Virus record (IMG/VR): IMGVR_UViG_3300037485_001979
Location: 62,001 to 126,000 of that record
DNA: 64,000 nucleotides
Strand: one strand, 5' to 3'
Source: a virus
Below, piece after piece: positions 24,759 through 33,129 of this stretch. A model generated the notes under the pieces. It made no database searches. It saw nothing but the letters and a program-made list of their open reading frames with translations, and had not been told where the DNA came from. The position numbers and the translations under genes were made by a program. Each line of letters begins with the position of its first letter. Position 1 is the first letter of the stretch.

Positions 24759-25022
24759 TCAGCCGTCATCCTCGACGATGCCGGCGGGGAACTGGGACAC
24801 GAAAGCCTCAACCCTCCCGGTTAAGCAGGCATACGAGGATTCGATCTCCTTGAGGCGCTTCTGGTAATACATGATGACCTCGACGAAAGCGGCATCCCGT
24901 GTCTTCGCCCGCATGGCCAGATTCATGCCGCGGGTCTCATCATAGATCCAGAAGCCATCGTGGCATTCCGAGAGCGCTAGGGTGGGACTGAGTTCAGTGT
25001 GGGATATCGGGGGTCTCGCCAT
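24759..25022 (-). CDS. Small hypothetical protein
   Basis: 87 residues from the ATG at 25022 (SD AAGGAGCC). The same frame is open for 150 codons upstream, but that part is Ser/Pro/Arg-rich and antisense-like, and it overlaps the next gene. Contains HDGFWIYDETRGMNLAMRAK and a helical YYQKRLKEIESSYACLTGRV. No family. Last gene before the terminator. Confidence 0.6.
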   Translation of the reverse strand: MARPPISHTELSPTLALSECHDGFWIYDETRGMNLAMRAKTRDAAFVEVIMYYQKRLKEIESSYACLTGRVEAFVSQFPAGIVEDDG

Positions 25023-25512
25023 CTCTGGGCTCCTTGGGCTCCGGGGGTTCCGCCCCGATCTTGGTGTACCAATCACAGCGCATCGCGGCGACAGCGGCGA
25101 GGACATCCCTGGCGCGTTGGAGTCTGGACTCCGCGGATGCCACTTCAGTCTTCGCACGACAACACAGGTAAGCCCAGGCGTCATCCCAGGTATCGAAGTA
25201 GCGGTACTTGGTCTCATCGCAGTGGAAGCGCCTCTGGACCCCGTAATGAGGGAATCGTCGGTGGCCACCCCCGTAGAAGTTCCTGACCCCCTGGAAGTAA
25301 TCCCTCCCATCAACCCTGACCTTCTCGGTGTACGGGATTTTGAGGATGGCGAGCTCACTGATATCAATGGGGCCCGACTTCTCGACCTGAAAGGCGAAGA
25401 GAACACGGGGCTCCTGGGGCTTGGTAAAGTCGACAACCCCCTCTTTAGTGCGCGGGAACTCCACGCGACCATTCTTCAGGGCCTCCTTGACGTTTATCTT
25501 TTCTGTGCTCAT
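24994..25512 (-). CDS. Hypothetical protein
   Basis: 172 residues from the ATG at 25512, which is ATGA-coupled to the upstream AYKxNK gene. It has a beta-type N-terminus (RVEFPRTKEGVVDFTKP, RVLFAFQVEKSGPIDIS), a central GGGHRRFPHYGVQRRFHCDE with several His and one Cys, then a helical Ala/Arg-rich part and a Pro/Glu tail. No motif allows an assignment. It overlaps the next gene by 29 nt. Confidence 0.65.
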   Translation of the reverse strand: MSTEKINVKEALKNGRVEFPRTKEGVVDFTKPQEPRVLFAFQVEKSGPIDISELAILKIPYTEKVRVDGRDYFQGVRNFYGGGHRRFPHYGVQRRFHCDETKYRYFDTWDDAWAYLCCRAKTEVASAESRLQRARDVLAAVAAMRCDWYTKIGAEPPEPKEPRDGETPDIPH

Positions 25513-25814
25513 CCCGGGGTCCCCCCATCTAAGCGCTCGAGGACCTGACTGCGATGCCATCCCGAGGGCATGTTAGCGGCGAGCCATTTGAGGTCTTCCA
25601 GAGTCATCTCATCCAGGGAGTACACGATGACTCTGAAGGGCTCATGATTGTAGATCTTGGCCATGAGGGCCTTGAACTCCGGAAGTGTCCGGAGATCCTC
25701 GAGCTGGGGGTTCCTGAAGACTGTCCGGCTCACATAGCTCAGGAAGTAGTCGGTGTCGTACTGAACCTTATTGGCCTTGTAGGCCTCGATCAGGGGGTGG
25801 TAGACGATGGGCAT
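25509..25814 (-). CDS. AYKxNK-family protein, copy 1
   Basis: 101 residues, SD AAGGAGTCCC. Starts MPIVYHPLIEAYKANKVQYD, then LRTLPEFKALMAKIYNHEPF, IVYSLDEMTLEDLKWLAANM and a short C-terminus. This order (HPxxxAYKxNKxxYDxD, PEFxxLM, PFxxI, LxDLxWL) is shared by four consecutive genes and matches no family I know. It is all-helical by composition, without Cys or catalytic motifs. Probably a small adaptor or inhibitor-type protein. Confidence 0.75.
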   Translation of the reverse strand: MPIVYHPLIEAYKANKVQYDTDYFLSYVSRTVFRNPQLEDLRTLPEFKALMAKIYNHEPFRVIVYSLDEMTLEDLKWLAANMPSGWHRSQVLERLDGGTPG

Positions 25815-26332
25815 GTCTGGGACTCCTTTTTATCTGGCAGTATTACCTCGAGGAACTCACTGGGGTTCTGTCTGGCGTGCTCCAATGCCACCATCTCCTC
25901 AAGTGCTGGCTTCAGGGCGATCTTCTCGAACATGGCATCGAAATCATTTTCAACCCCAGCCTTGATCTCATCGAGGACAGGCTTGGTGCCCTGTGGGCAG
26001 GAACCCATGTTACCCCTGGCCAGCGCAAGTGCGGTGTCGATGCCTGGTCTGTGGTCGAAGTGATCCATGACCTTACTGTAATGCCACCCGATTGGCATCT
26101 CAACCATCAACCACTGGAGATCCTCCAGTGACATCTCCCCAAGGCTCTCGATGATGGCGTTGAATGGGTCCGGGTTCTTCACGGTAGCCATGAGACCCGT
26201 GTACCAGGGGTTCTCGCGAAGCCCGATGAGATGGGGGTTCCCCTGAACGCTCCAGTTCAGGGCCCCCAGGAAATAGTCTTGATCGTATTGTGCTTTATTG
26301 GCCTTGTAGGCCTCGACTAAATGGTGACCCAT
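25790..26332 (-). CDS. AYKxNK-family protein, copy 2, with extension
   Basis: 180 residues, SD GGAGGACC. The N-terminal 90 residues match the family (HHLVEAYKANKAQYDQDYFL, WYTGLMATVKNPDPFNAI, GEMSLEDLQWLMVEMPIGWH). A further 80 residues without similarity to copy 1 follow (VLDEIKAGVENDFDAMFEKI). Overlaps copy 1 by 25 nt. Copies 1 and 2 are the most alike, both with MPxGWHxS after the WL motif. Confidence 0.75.
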   Translation of the reverse strand: MGHHLVEAYKANKAQYDQDYFLGALNWSVQGNPHLIGLRENPWYTGLMATVKNPDPFNAIIESLGEMSLEDLQWLMVEMPIGWHYSKVMDHFDHRPGIDTALALARGNMGSCPQGTKPVLDEIKAGVENDFDAMFEKIALKPALEEMVALEHARQNPSEFLEVILPDKKESQTCPSSTTP

Positions 26333-26363
26333 GTGTGGTCCTCCGTTGTCATGTCTTGGTATG

Positions 26364-26780
26364 TTATCCCGTGCTAGATGCCACTGAGTCCCTGGGTTCG
26401 GGTTCCACCCAGGTCGAATTGTGAACCGAGTAGACGCGACGCGCGTACTCCTTTTCAGGAGGAGTCATGGCGTCGTGCATGGCCATGGCGAGATCCTGGA
26501 CTCGCCGGCGCAGCTTGCAGGTCGGCAGGAAGATCTCGAGCCAGCGGAGATCCGAGTATCCCAGGGTGTCCACGACGGCCTCGATATCCGCGAAGGGTTC
26601 TCGGGTGGTCACCGTGGCCATGAGAGCCCGGAACTCAGGGCGCTCCAGGAGTTCTCCGCATTCCCCAAAGGAACACGTCTTCATGCCCTGCTCAATGAAG
26701 ACCAGGGCGTTGTCGGCGTCGTAGCGCGCTTTATTGATCTTGTAGGCCTGCACCGAGGGGTGTGTGTGGGGTGTGGTCAT
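26364..26780 (-). CDS. AYKxNK-family protein, copy 3
   Basis: 138 residues from the ATG at 26780, chosen by alignment with the paralogues and an AGAAGGAAA SD; an in-frame ATG at 26846 with GGAG upstream would add 22 residues. Motifs: HPSVQAYKINKARYDADNAL, RPEFRALMATVTTREPF, LGYSDLRWLEIFLP. The C-terminus (MTPPEKEYARRVYSVHNSTW) differs from the other copies. It also has two Cys around CSFGECGELL. Confidence 0.7.
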   Translation of the reverse strand: MTTPHTHPSVQAYKINKARYDADNALVFIEQGMKTCSFGECGELLERPEFRALMATVTTREPFADIEAVVDTLGYSDLRWLEIFLPTCKLRRRVQDLAMAMHDAMTPPEKEYARRVYSVHNSTWVEPEPRDSVASSTG

Positions 26781-26847
26781 AGGGTTGTTTTCCTTCTGGG
26801 AGTTGGATTCCCCAGGCTCCCCGTGATCTCGGCGTCGGATTGGCATG

Positions 26848-27183
26848 TCATCTCCACCACCCCCCGTATGCACTCCAGATCTCCTTGTTACGGGAGATCA
26901 CGGGTGCATACGCCGGGGATGTAATGGGAAGATTCTTCTCCAACCAGTTGAGATCATAGAGATCGAGCTCGGGTATCGCGTCAACAATGGCCTTGAAGGG
27001 ATCAGGGTTCACCTGGGTCTTCATGAGGCCCTGGAACTCAGGGGTCCCCAGGACCCCCTGGAGTTCCCCCATCTGGGATTCCACCGAAGTCGAATCCCTG
27101 ATGAAGTTCAGATAGTTGTCGGTGTCGTACTGGGCCTTGTTAGCCTTGTAGGCCGCGACTGCGGGGTGGTCGACTTTACTCAT
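26848..27183 (-). CDS. AYKxNK-family protein, copy 4
   Basis: 111 residues from the ATG at 27183, ATGA-coupled to the DHH gene (SD TTGGAGCC). MSKVDHPAVAAYKANKAQYD, then TPEFQGLMKTQVNPDPFKAI, LDLYDLNWLEKNLP and a short aromatic end (YGGWWR). It is the first of the four in transcription order. Confidence 0.75.
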   Translation of the reverse strand: MSKVDHPAVAAYKANKAQYDTDNYLNFIRDSTSVESQMGELQGVLGTPEFQGLMKTQVNPDPFKAIVDAIPELDLYDLNWLEKNLPITSPAYAPVISRNKEIWSAYGGWWR

Positions 27184-28223
27184 CCCTGGGCTCCAAGGAC
27201 CCCGAGGTGCTCGGAGCCCTGGATCGAGGCCTTCATTTGCTCCACCGTGGGGGTGCCATCTCGTCTCATGGAGAGCTGGGAGTCCTGCAGGGGCAGGGTG
27301 AACCCCGCGGCACTGGGGTGCCCATTGCCACCCCATTTCCGAGCTATGGCGGAGACATCGACACCTCCCTTACGGGAGCGCAGACTGAATATCTTGGTCT
27401 CGTTCAATACCCGGTACATCACGGCGACGTCGATCCCGGGATCCCCGAGGAGTAAAGCGTTCCCGATCTCGGAGACCAGAGTCGTCGCGTTGACAACCCC
27501 GACGCGGTACCCAAACATGTCAGTCTTGACGGCCTCGTAGACATGACGCGAGATCACGCCGGCCTCATACTTCAAGATGGCCTCGCCGACATCATAGAAC
27601 TCATCGGGGCCCCTCCGATACTCATTCAGGGCCTCCAGGAAGCCCTGAGGAGTCATCGGGAACAACATGAGGTGCGCCGTCGCCGCCTTGGTCTGGGGAT
27701 CCCTGAAGCGCCAGAGATCCCGATCCCCGATGTGGGCGACGAGACGCCGCGCACACGAGAAGACATGCGTGGAGCCCTCCCAGGAGGGGCTACCCAGCGG
27801 GGTGGCATCCTTGACCTCAAAGAACTCTTGTATGCAGAGCTCGGCACCACTGAAATCAGAGTTGAATCGGGTGAATAGATTATCCCAACATGGATCCCCC
27901 TTGAGACCCAAAAGGGAGGTCATGGCATCGACGTGGTGATCAATGATGAAAACCTTGCTGGCGACACCGGCTATCTCGGCCAGCGAGGCACGATCACATG
28001 TAAAGTCGACCAAATAGACCTCACGGGGCTTCATCGCCTTGATCTCGGCAACAATATCGGCGAGCCCCTTGGGGTCATTGTACGCGCACCCCCGGGTCTC
28101 CGGGGTCTTAAATGGAGTCCCCTTGGGGTGCTCCAAACAATGACGCTCAAATAAACCCTGAGAGGTCACCGCGGCAGCGGCAGCACCGTCCCAGCAATTC
28201 GCGTGGTAGATAATAAATTGCAT
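27180..28223 (-). CDS. DHH-family phosphoesterase
   Basis: 347 residues from the ATG at 28223 (SD GAGGAGATCTCC); a GTG 12 codons upstream is possible. Motifs in order: YHANCWDGAAAAAV (D12), VDFTCD (D73), IIDHHVDA (DHH at 95-97), HIGDRDLW, and near the C-terminus GGNGHPSAAGF, the DHHA1 substrate loop. Members such as RecJ and NrnA degrade single-stranded DNA, nanoRNA or cyclic dinucleotides. Family identity is clear; which phosphodiester it cuts is not. A phage enzyme of this kind could recycle oligonucleotides or remove cyclic-nucleotide signals. Confidence 0.85.
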   Translation of the reverse strand: MQFIIYHANCWDGAAAAAVTSQGLFERHCLEHPKGTPFKTPETRGCAYNDPKGLADIVAEIKAMKPREVYLVDFTCDRASLAEIAGVASKVFIIDHHVDAMTSLLGLKGDPCWDNLFTRFNSDFSGAELCIQEFFEVKDATPLGSPSWEGSTHVFSCARRLVAHIGDRDLWRFRDPQTKAATAHLMLFPMTPQGFLEALNEYRRGPDEFYDVGEAILKYEAGVISRHVYEAVKTDMFGYRVGVVNATTLVSEIGNALLLGDPGIDVAVMYRVLNETKIFSLRSRKGGVDVSAIARKWGGNGHPSAAGFTLPLQDSQLSMRRDGTPTVEQMKASIQGSEHLGVLGAQG

Positions 28224-28255
28224 GGAGATCTCCTCGGGCATCATGTGCCCTGGCA

Positions 28256-28675
28256 TCACTTGGGTTTCTCGGCACTGGGGTCAATCTTTTTTTCCAGCGA
28301 CATCAAGGTGACGATGTCGAGTTCGTGGAGGCTGCAGCCATAGTAGGTGACCCCGGTGCCTATGATGCCCCTGGAGTATGCAAACGATATGGAGTCCACC
28401 TTGGCGTTCAAAGGAATCATGTGATAGCTCTCATTTAAGTACGCACACATATACATGATACCTTTGAGATCAATCCAGATCTGGCCGTGCTCCGGCTTGG
28501 GTTGCTCATGGGCGAGTTCCCGTCGATCCGCGGCATGGGCTTCCTCCATCTGCTGGAGATGGTACTTCGAGGTCGCCACGCGATCTCGGAGTCCTTTGAG
28601 ATGGGCGACGCGTTCTGCAGGGGTGCCCTGGAATCTCGAGTGCACCCCTGCGCTTTCTGTGGTCATATCAGGCAT
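28256..28675 (-). CDS. GQ(V/I)W-domain protein
   Basis: 139 residues; SD AAGGAAACC. A charged helical N-terminus (VAHLKGLRDRVATSKYHLQQ) is followed by HGQIWIDLKGIMYMCAYL, then MIPLNAK and, at the end, LHELDIVTLMSLEKK. The GQIW-x-G-x-Y-x-V layout with a later IPL strand is the beta-domain that recurs in seven or more proteins of this window. Function unknown. Confidence 0.7.
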   Translation of the reverse strand: MPDMTTESAGVHSRFQGTPAERVAHLKGLRDRVATSKYHLQQMEEAHAADRRELAHEQPKPEHGQIWIDLKGIMYMCAYLNESYHMIPLNAKVDSISFAYSRGIIGTGVTYYGCSLHELDIVTLMSLEKKIDPSAEKPK

Positions 28676-28697
28676 GTGGTTTCCTTGTTCTCAAGGG

Positions 28698-29435
28698 TTA
28701 TGTGTTCTTGGTGTACTTGGCCTTGATCTTCGCCATGGTCTTCAGGGACTTGATGGCAGCGGTGTACTCGTCGTGGTATTGGGTACCCGGCTTGTACGTG
28801 GAGTCCACCCTGCGCTTGAACTCCGCCATGGTACCCATCCAGCAATCCGACCAGACGACATCCCGGGTGGCATTCCATGTCACCATGTCGCGTCGATCCC
28901 CTATCTGGGTAGTCGAGACCACGATGTCGTCGAGGATGGCCTCGCTGAAATCAACACCGGTGAAATCAGCGAAACTGGTGGAGGTCTCCCAGCTGCCGAT
29001 GTCGGACTTGATGAGATAGGCACGGCGAAGGCATGCCCACTTCAGTGAAGCCCCGGACAGCTTGGTCTGGTCGAGCATGGCACCCGTGAGATTAGCCCTG
29101 TTTAGAACTGCCCGACGGAGGTCAGCACCGGTGAGAGTCGCCCCGGCTAAATCTGCGTCGCTGAGATACGCGTTCATGAGCCTGGTGCCCCGGAGCCCCG
29201 CATTACTCAGGTCAGCGCCTTCTAAGCTGGCGCCCTCCAGATTTGCACGATTCAAGTTGATGCCTGGCATAAAAGCCTTGTACAAATTGGCACCTCGGAG
29301 ATCGGCTCCACTGAGGGAACACCCGACGAGACTGGTTTCACTGAGGACCGCACGTTCCCCTTTGGTGGTGTGACCCAGCCATCGTGCATGGGAACTCAAC
29401 ACTTTATCCAAGTATTCCTGCGATATCGTTTTCAT
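28698..29435 (-). CDS. Pentapeptide-repeat protein
   Basis: 245 residues. From about residue 35 to 150 it is an A(D/N)LxX array (GADLRGANLYKAF, NRANLEGASLEGADLSNAGL, DADLAGATLTGADLRRAVL), which folds as a right-handed quadrilateral beta-helix. The last 95 residues are not repetitive and end in Lys-rich helices. Some pentapeptide proteins mimic DNA and inhibit gyrase, while others are only scaffolds; the sequence does not separate these. SD AAGGGG; 4 nt from the upstream gene. Confidence 0.9.
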   Translation of the reverse strand: MKTISQEYLDKVLSSHARWLGHTTKGERAVLSETSLVGCSLSGADLRGANLYKAFMPGINLNRANLEGASLEGADLSNAGLRGTRLMNAYLSDADLAGATLTGADLRRAVLNRANLTGAMLDQTKLSGASLKWACLRRAYLIKSDIGSWETSTSFADFTGVDFSEAILDDIVVSTTQIGDRRDMVTWNATRDVVWSDCWMGTMAEFKRRVDSTYKPGTQYHDEYTAAIKSLKTMAKIKAKYTKNT

Positions 29436-29438
29436 GAC

Positions 29439-29978
29439 CTACCCCTTCTTGGGTTTCTGAGTATTCTCGGCATCACGCTGGCGGGACATCGCGATGTATG
29501 CAGCGGTAACCGCATCGATCTTCTTCTTGATGTATCGTAGAATGAGATCCCGGTTCTTCGGCTTGGTACGCAACCATGCCGACCAGGGCCGGGCTCCACC
29601 CATGCCGTCTGCGAACCTGCATACCGATGCCTCGGTGAGGTCATTCATGATCTGTCTCCCGGTCTCATTCATGGCCTCGGTGACCTCGACGTCACCTCCG
29701 GGGTTCGGCTTCGCGGCCCCCGGGTGGGACTTCTGAGCACGTGAGATCGCGATAAACGTCGCGATGGCCTGTTTCATCTTGTAAGTGACCACTGCGATGA
29801 CGAGATCCCGATTCGGAGTCTTCTTCACCTTACGGGTCCAGCTCGAGTTCCCCTGAGTGCCCCCCATTAGGTTGATATGCCGAACCATGCGGGCATCCTC
29901 GAGGTCGGCAAGAAAAGCGTCCGAGGCTTTAATCATGGTGTCAGTGATTTCAACATCTGGTTTTCGTGGTTTCCCCAT
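29439..29978 (-). CDS. Hypothetical protein made of two tandem repeats
   Basis: 179 residues built from a duplication. Unit 1 (about 8-84): DVEITDTMIKASDAFLADLE, HINLMGGTQGNSSWTRKV, NRDLVIAVVTYKMKQAI, ISRAQK. Unit 2 (about 96-170): DVEVTEAMNETGRQIMNDL, FADGMGGARPWSAWLRT, NRDLILRYIKKKIDAVT, AMSRQRDA. Each has a helix, a MGG...(S)W-x-(R) turn and an NRDL(V/I) helix. No known family. SD AAGGGGGT. Confidence 0.75.
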   Translation of the reverse strand: MGKPRKPDVEITDTMIKASDAFLADLEDARMVRHINLMGGTQGNSSWTRKVKKTPNRDLVIAVVTYKMKQAIATFIAISRAQKSHPGAAKPNPGGDVEVTEAMNETGRQIMNDLTEASVCRFADGMGGARPWSAWLRTKPKNRDLILRYIKKKIDAVTAAYIAMSRQRDAENTQKPKKG

Positions 29979-29995
29979 GGGGACCCCCTTCTTGG

Positions 29996-31285
29996 TTATT
30001 TGATGAAGCCTTGGTTCACGGCATCGGCGACACTGCCGATGTACGCGAAAGACTTCTTGATGGAGTCGACATGTGCGCTTCTCCCCTGGATGCAGCCGTG
30101 GTCGGCGCGACCCGTGGGCATCAGGGCATGGAGCACGATGTTGCGATTCGTGATCGCCGTGATCATGTAACAGATCCCGGCTTGAATCCAGACCTGGTTG
30201 ATGTCTGCCTTCAGGGGACCCCCGGAGGTCATACAGTCCAGGAGTCTGGTCTTGATCTTCTCGAGATCATGAAGCGCGGCTTCGGCGACGATGGCACTGG
30301 GGTATGCGGTACCTATGCGCCCCGCGATCTGTGAGATGAGTTCGAGATCAGTGGGCAGCTTGGTGAACTCGGGATCCTCGAGATCGGGTATGGTGGTCTT
30401 GGCGACACAGTTGGGGTTGCCTACCCCAACACCGCATTTGGTGTAACATGGCTGGTTGATGATAGACCCCGGGAAACCCCCGAGCTGAGCGGTCGCCGGA
30501 GGTGCCGCAGGGGCATGTGCCATCGGGATCACCTTGGCAGCAATGGATACGAACAGAGTGCGATCTGGGCCTTCGGGATCCCCGAGATGCTCGATACACG
30601 CGGCGGCATAGCACTCGAACTTACCCTCGAACAAGCACTCCCTCTGGCTAATGATCTGGATGTCACGATCAATGAAGTGTTCCCGATTGACACCCTGGGG
30701 GCTCCGCGTGACCACCTTGAGTTCGTAGCGCTTGGTATCCTTGCTGTACTTGAAGTCAGCGATCTCAATGGGGTACTCGTTGAACCCCTTGGTACGCAGG
30801 ATCAGCTTGCGGTCCTTGTGGAGCTCCGGGGGCAGCTCGGTGACCTCTGGCTCCACCAGAGTTTTCGGAGTCTCGATACCCTTCAGACCCGGAAACATGT
30901 CCTGAAGGAACTCGGGCCCAGGGGTAATCCCATCCCCTGCGAAGAAACTCACTCGGAGCTTCGAGAAATCATCCATGTTTCCGTTGTCGTCCCCGATGAA
31001 TCGCATCGGCCAGGCAAATAGCTGTGGAAATACACGCGCACCCACGGCTGTGATCCTGGGGTCTCCTATCAAGACATCGTCGCCTACCCCGGGGATCACT
31101 GACAAACCATCGGGGTCCTCGATATCCAGGGTGAACACGTATTCACGGCGTACCGGGCTCCATATCGGGCTCCTGATCTTTGCCTTGAACCCATGAGTCG
31201 CCATCAACCAGCATTTTACCTCCAGTGCGAGTCTCCCCGCACTGAATGCCTTGGCAGCCTCGGTAACTAATTTTTCTTCTGACAT
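29996..31285 (-). CDS. Large unknown protein with C-terminal GQ(V/I)W-type domain
   Basis: 429 residues; SD GGAGACACG. The N-terminal 250 residues are beta-rich and unassigned (RREYVFTLDIEDPDGLSVIP, HKDRKLILRTKGFNEYPIEI). A linker of Ala/Pro and a Cys-containing stretch (CYTKCGVGVGNPNC) follow. The last 75 residues have the domain NQVWIQAGICYMITAITN, VLHALMP and FAYIGSVADAVNQGFIK. Its C-terminal end aligns closely with the gene at 32001-32477 (YIG(S/G)(V/I)ADA). Confidence 0.65.
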   Translation of the reverse strand: MSEEKLVTEAAKAFSAGRLALEVKCWLMATHGFKAKIRSPIWSPVRREYVFTLDIEDPDGLSVIPGVGDDVLIGDPRITAVGARVFPQLFAWPMRFIGDDNGNMDDFSKLRVSFFAGDGITPGPEFLQDMFPGLKGIETPKTLVEPEVTELPPELHKDRKLILRTKGFNEYPIEIADFKYSKDTKRYELKVVTRSPQGVNREHFIDRDIQIISQRECLFEGKFECYAAACIEHLGDPEGPDRTLFVSIAAKVIPMAHAPAAPPATAQLGGFPGSIINQPCYTKCGVGVGNPNCVAKTTIPDLEDPEFTKLPTDLELISQIAGRIGTAYPSAIVAEAALHDLEKIKTRLLDCMTSGGPLKADINQVWIQAGICYMITAITNRNIVLHALMPTGRADHGCIQGRSAHVDSIKKSFAYIGSVADAVNQGFIK

Positions 31286-31309
31286 CTCGTGTCTCCTCGA
31301 TGTAAGTGG

Positions 31310-31999
31310 TTATGGTAATACCAGGCCGTCCTGGACGAACCCATAGGTCGCCAGGAACTCAGCCATGGGGACTTCTTGGATCAGGCCCCCCTCGGCCTCA
31401 AATTGCTTCTTGACATCAACTCGCATCAACTTTACGGTTGATGTGCAGTACACACTGATCACGGAGTGGTAGCCGTCATGACAGTGCACCCAGAGACCGC
31501 CAACCTTAACCGGCTTTGGGTTAATAGCGTATAGCTTTGCCCTGGCATTGGTGAGGCGTTCATGTGTCTCCACCCTCGCCTTATGTGCGGTGACAGCTTT
31601 GATCTCCTTGAAGAACTCGAGATCCCTCTTGGCGTAATACTGAAGCAAGGATGCCCCCAATGGGGTGCCCAGGTGGCCCAGGTACACGAATCGCGTGTAG
31701 ACCGCGTGCCCTGGGAAATCATCGAGGACTCCCTGGTCCACTCCAGCCCCGCTCGTCGGGGTGACAGGGTACAACCGAAACTTGCAAGGCGAGGCTTTTC
31801 TCTCCAGCACGTACAAGGTGTAGTCATCGGGGTCCAGGACCAAGGCCCCATTGGTGTAGTATTCCTCCCCTACCGTTTTTGGTGCCGCGCGCAGAGCGGC
31901 TTGGTAATGGGTATCCCGATCACCAACGGCCCATACGGCAGCCATGATGCTCTCCCGCGTGATCGCTGCCTCATCGGGAGTCTCATTGGATTTAGACAT
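31310..31999 (-). CDS. Unknown protein with C-terminal GQ(V/I)W-type domain
   Basis: 229 residues; SD AAGGGGGG. The N-terminal 150 residues are mixed (NGALVLDPDDYTLYVLERKA, GTPLGASLLQYYAKRDLEFF). The C-terminal 70 residues carry a divergent version of the repeated domain: VGGLWVHCHDGYHSVISVY, VKLMRVD, and TYGFVQDGL in the place of the YIG end. The Q of GQ(V/I)W is replaced by G-L. Confidence 0.65.
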   Translation of the reverse strand: MSKSNETPDEAAITRESIMAAVWAVGDRDTHYQAALRAAPKTVGEEYYTNGALVLDPDDYTLYVLERKASPCKFRLYPVTPTSGAGVDQGVLDDFPGHAVYTRFVYLGHLGTPLGASLLQYYAKRDLEFFKEIKAVTAHKARVETHERLTNARAKLYAINPKPVKVGGLWVHCHDGYHSVISVYCTSTVKLMRVDVKKQFEAEGGLIQEVPMAEFLATYGFVQDGLVLP

Positions 32000-32000
32000 C

Positions 32001-32477
32001 TTACCCCCCTTTCGGGTTCTTGGATTTTAAGAAACCGGAATCGATGGCATCCGCGATACCCCCGATATAGAAGAAATTGCGTCGGAGGTCCACAGAGTCG
32101 ACCTTGGTCTCGGCATCCCCGGGGACCCCTGGCATCAGGGGTAACAGGGAGACGTGGTCCTCGGCGCATCGACTCACAATGCAGGGTACCCCGTGGTGCA
32201 GCCAGACCTGAGCGACTTCGACCTTCAATGGGTTCTCCTCATTGAAGCGCTGCACGATTCTCCTGCGGAGATTATCGATGTCCTCGGCCAAGTGGGCGAG
32301 TTCGGAGAGCAGGGTGTCCTCATAGGCCCGGGCACCCATGACAGCGCCAATAGCCCCACTCAAGTTATCAATGAGTTCTTCGTTGTTGAAGGGGCGGGCT
32401 TGTCGAGGGAATCTGGTGTCAGTTGCCAGGGCTTCTGCGAGTTTATTCGCCAACCCTTGCTTTGTATGTGATTTCAT
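32001..32477 (-). CDS. GQ(V/I)W-domain protein
   Basis: 158 residues; strong SD GGAGGTAAAA. A helical N-terminus (GLANKLAEALATDTRF, LAHLAEDIDNLRRRIVQRFN) precedes the domain VAQVWLHHGVPCIVSRCAED, LLPLMPGVPG and FFYIGGIADAIDSGF. The end aligns with the C-terminus of the 429-residue protein. It probably uses the helical part to bind a partner; this is inference. Confidence 0.7.
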   Translation of the reverse strand: MKSHTKQGLANKLAEALATDTRFPRQARPFNNEELIDNLSGAIGAVMGARAYEDTLLSELAHLAEDIDNLRRRIVQRFNEENPLKVEVAQVWLHHGVPCIVSRCAEDHVSLLPLMPGVPGDAETKVDSVDLRRNFFYIGGIADAIDSGFLKSKNPKGG

Positions 32478-32479
32478 TT

Positions 32480-32794
32480 TTACCTCCGTGGGGTAGCCCC
32501 AATGGGGATGATGATGTCCATGGTGCCCGCGTACAGGAACTCCCTGCGGAGGCCCTGGGGTACCGCGGAGAGCTCAAGTGTCTTCGCTTTCAGGGGGACC
32601 ATGAAGAGACCAGAATTTCCGATGTTCAAGTAGGGTGCACGTGCGGGGTCCACGATGACATGGGCCTTGAGCCCGTCACCAACCCAGATCTGCCCATGCT
32701 TGATTTCCTCGGGGTTGATACGCTCGAGCTGATCCCCGGTGATCTCGAACCCGAAACCACGGGGTTCGAGGGGTTCTTTCTTTTTCTTAGCCAT
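32480..32794 (-). CDS. GQ(V/I)W-domain protein
   Basis: 104 residues from the ATG at 32794 (SD AGGAGGCC); the upstream extension lacks a start signal. A Lys-rich N-terminus is followed by HGQIWVGDGLKAHVIVDPA, FMVPLKAKTLEL and EFLYAGTMDIIIPIG. This is nearly the bare domain, so it defines its limits at about 70-75 residues. Confidence 0.7.
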   Translation of the reverse strand: MAKKKKEPLEPRGFGFEITGDQLERINPEEIKHGQIWVGDGLKAHVIVDPARAPYLNIGNSGLFMVPLKAKTLELSAVPQGLRREFLYAGTMDIIIPIGATPRR

Positions 32795-32816
32795 TGCTGG
32801 CCTCCTGTTATCCGAG

Positions 32817-33116
32817 TTATTTGTAATTCGAGAGGCGCTTCCAGCCGACCTGGGCGGGGCCCCATCCCTTGGTGCCCCCTCCCATTTCAGCAGGGCACCT
32901 CGAGGCGTCGACCAGGAGCTCCTCATCGAGGTGCTCCGCTGAGTTGAACTTGTAGAGCCAGTAACCAGCAGCCCACCCCCTCCCCGCAGGTTTCACGGCG
33001 ATGAGGCATCTGGTGTTCTCTGGCAGGGCTAGATAGACGTCCCCCAGGCGCCCATAGGGGACCTGGTTACGCTCGAATATCGGAGCCTTGATTTTACGTG
33101 GCGGTGGAAATGGCAT
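32817..33116 (-). CDS. Hypothetical protein
   Basis: 99 residues from the ATG at 33116 (SD GGGAGGCC). Basic N-terminus (FPPPRKIKAPIFERNQVPYG), then VYLALPENTRCLIAVKPAGR and a Gly-rich end with WKRLSNYK. Small beta-type protein, no family. The position among GQ(V/I)W genes suggests the same operon. Confidence 0.6.
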   Translation of the reverse strand: MPFPPPRKIKAPIFERNQVPYGRLGDVYLALPENTRCLIAVKPAGRGWAAGYWLYKFNSAEHLDEELLVDASRCPAEMGGGTKGWGPAQVGWKRLSNYK

Positions 33117-33129
33117 CTTTGGCCTCCCA

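Noticed and set aside
24759-25472. Full 237-codon reading of the frame
   Set aside because: The first 150 codons are Ser/Pro/Arg-rich and overlap the better-supported gene at 24994-25512; the SD at 25022 gives a shorter start.
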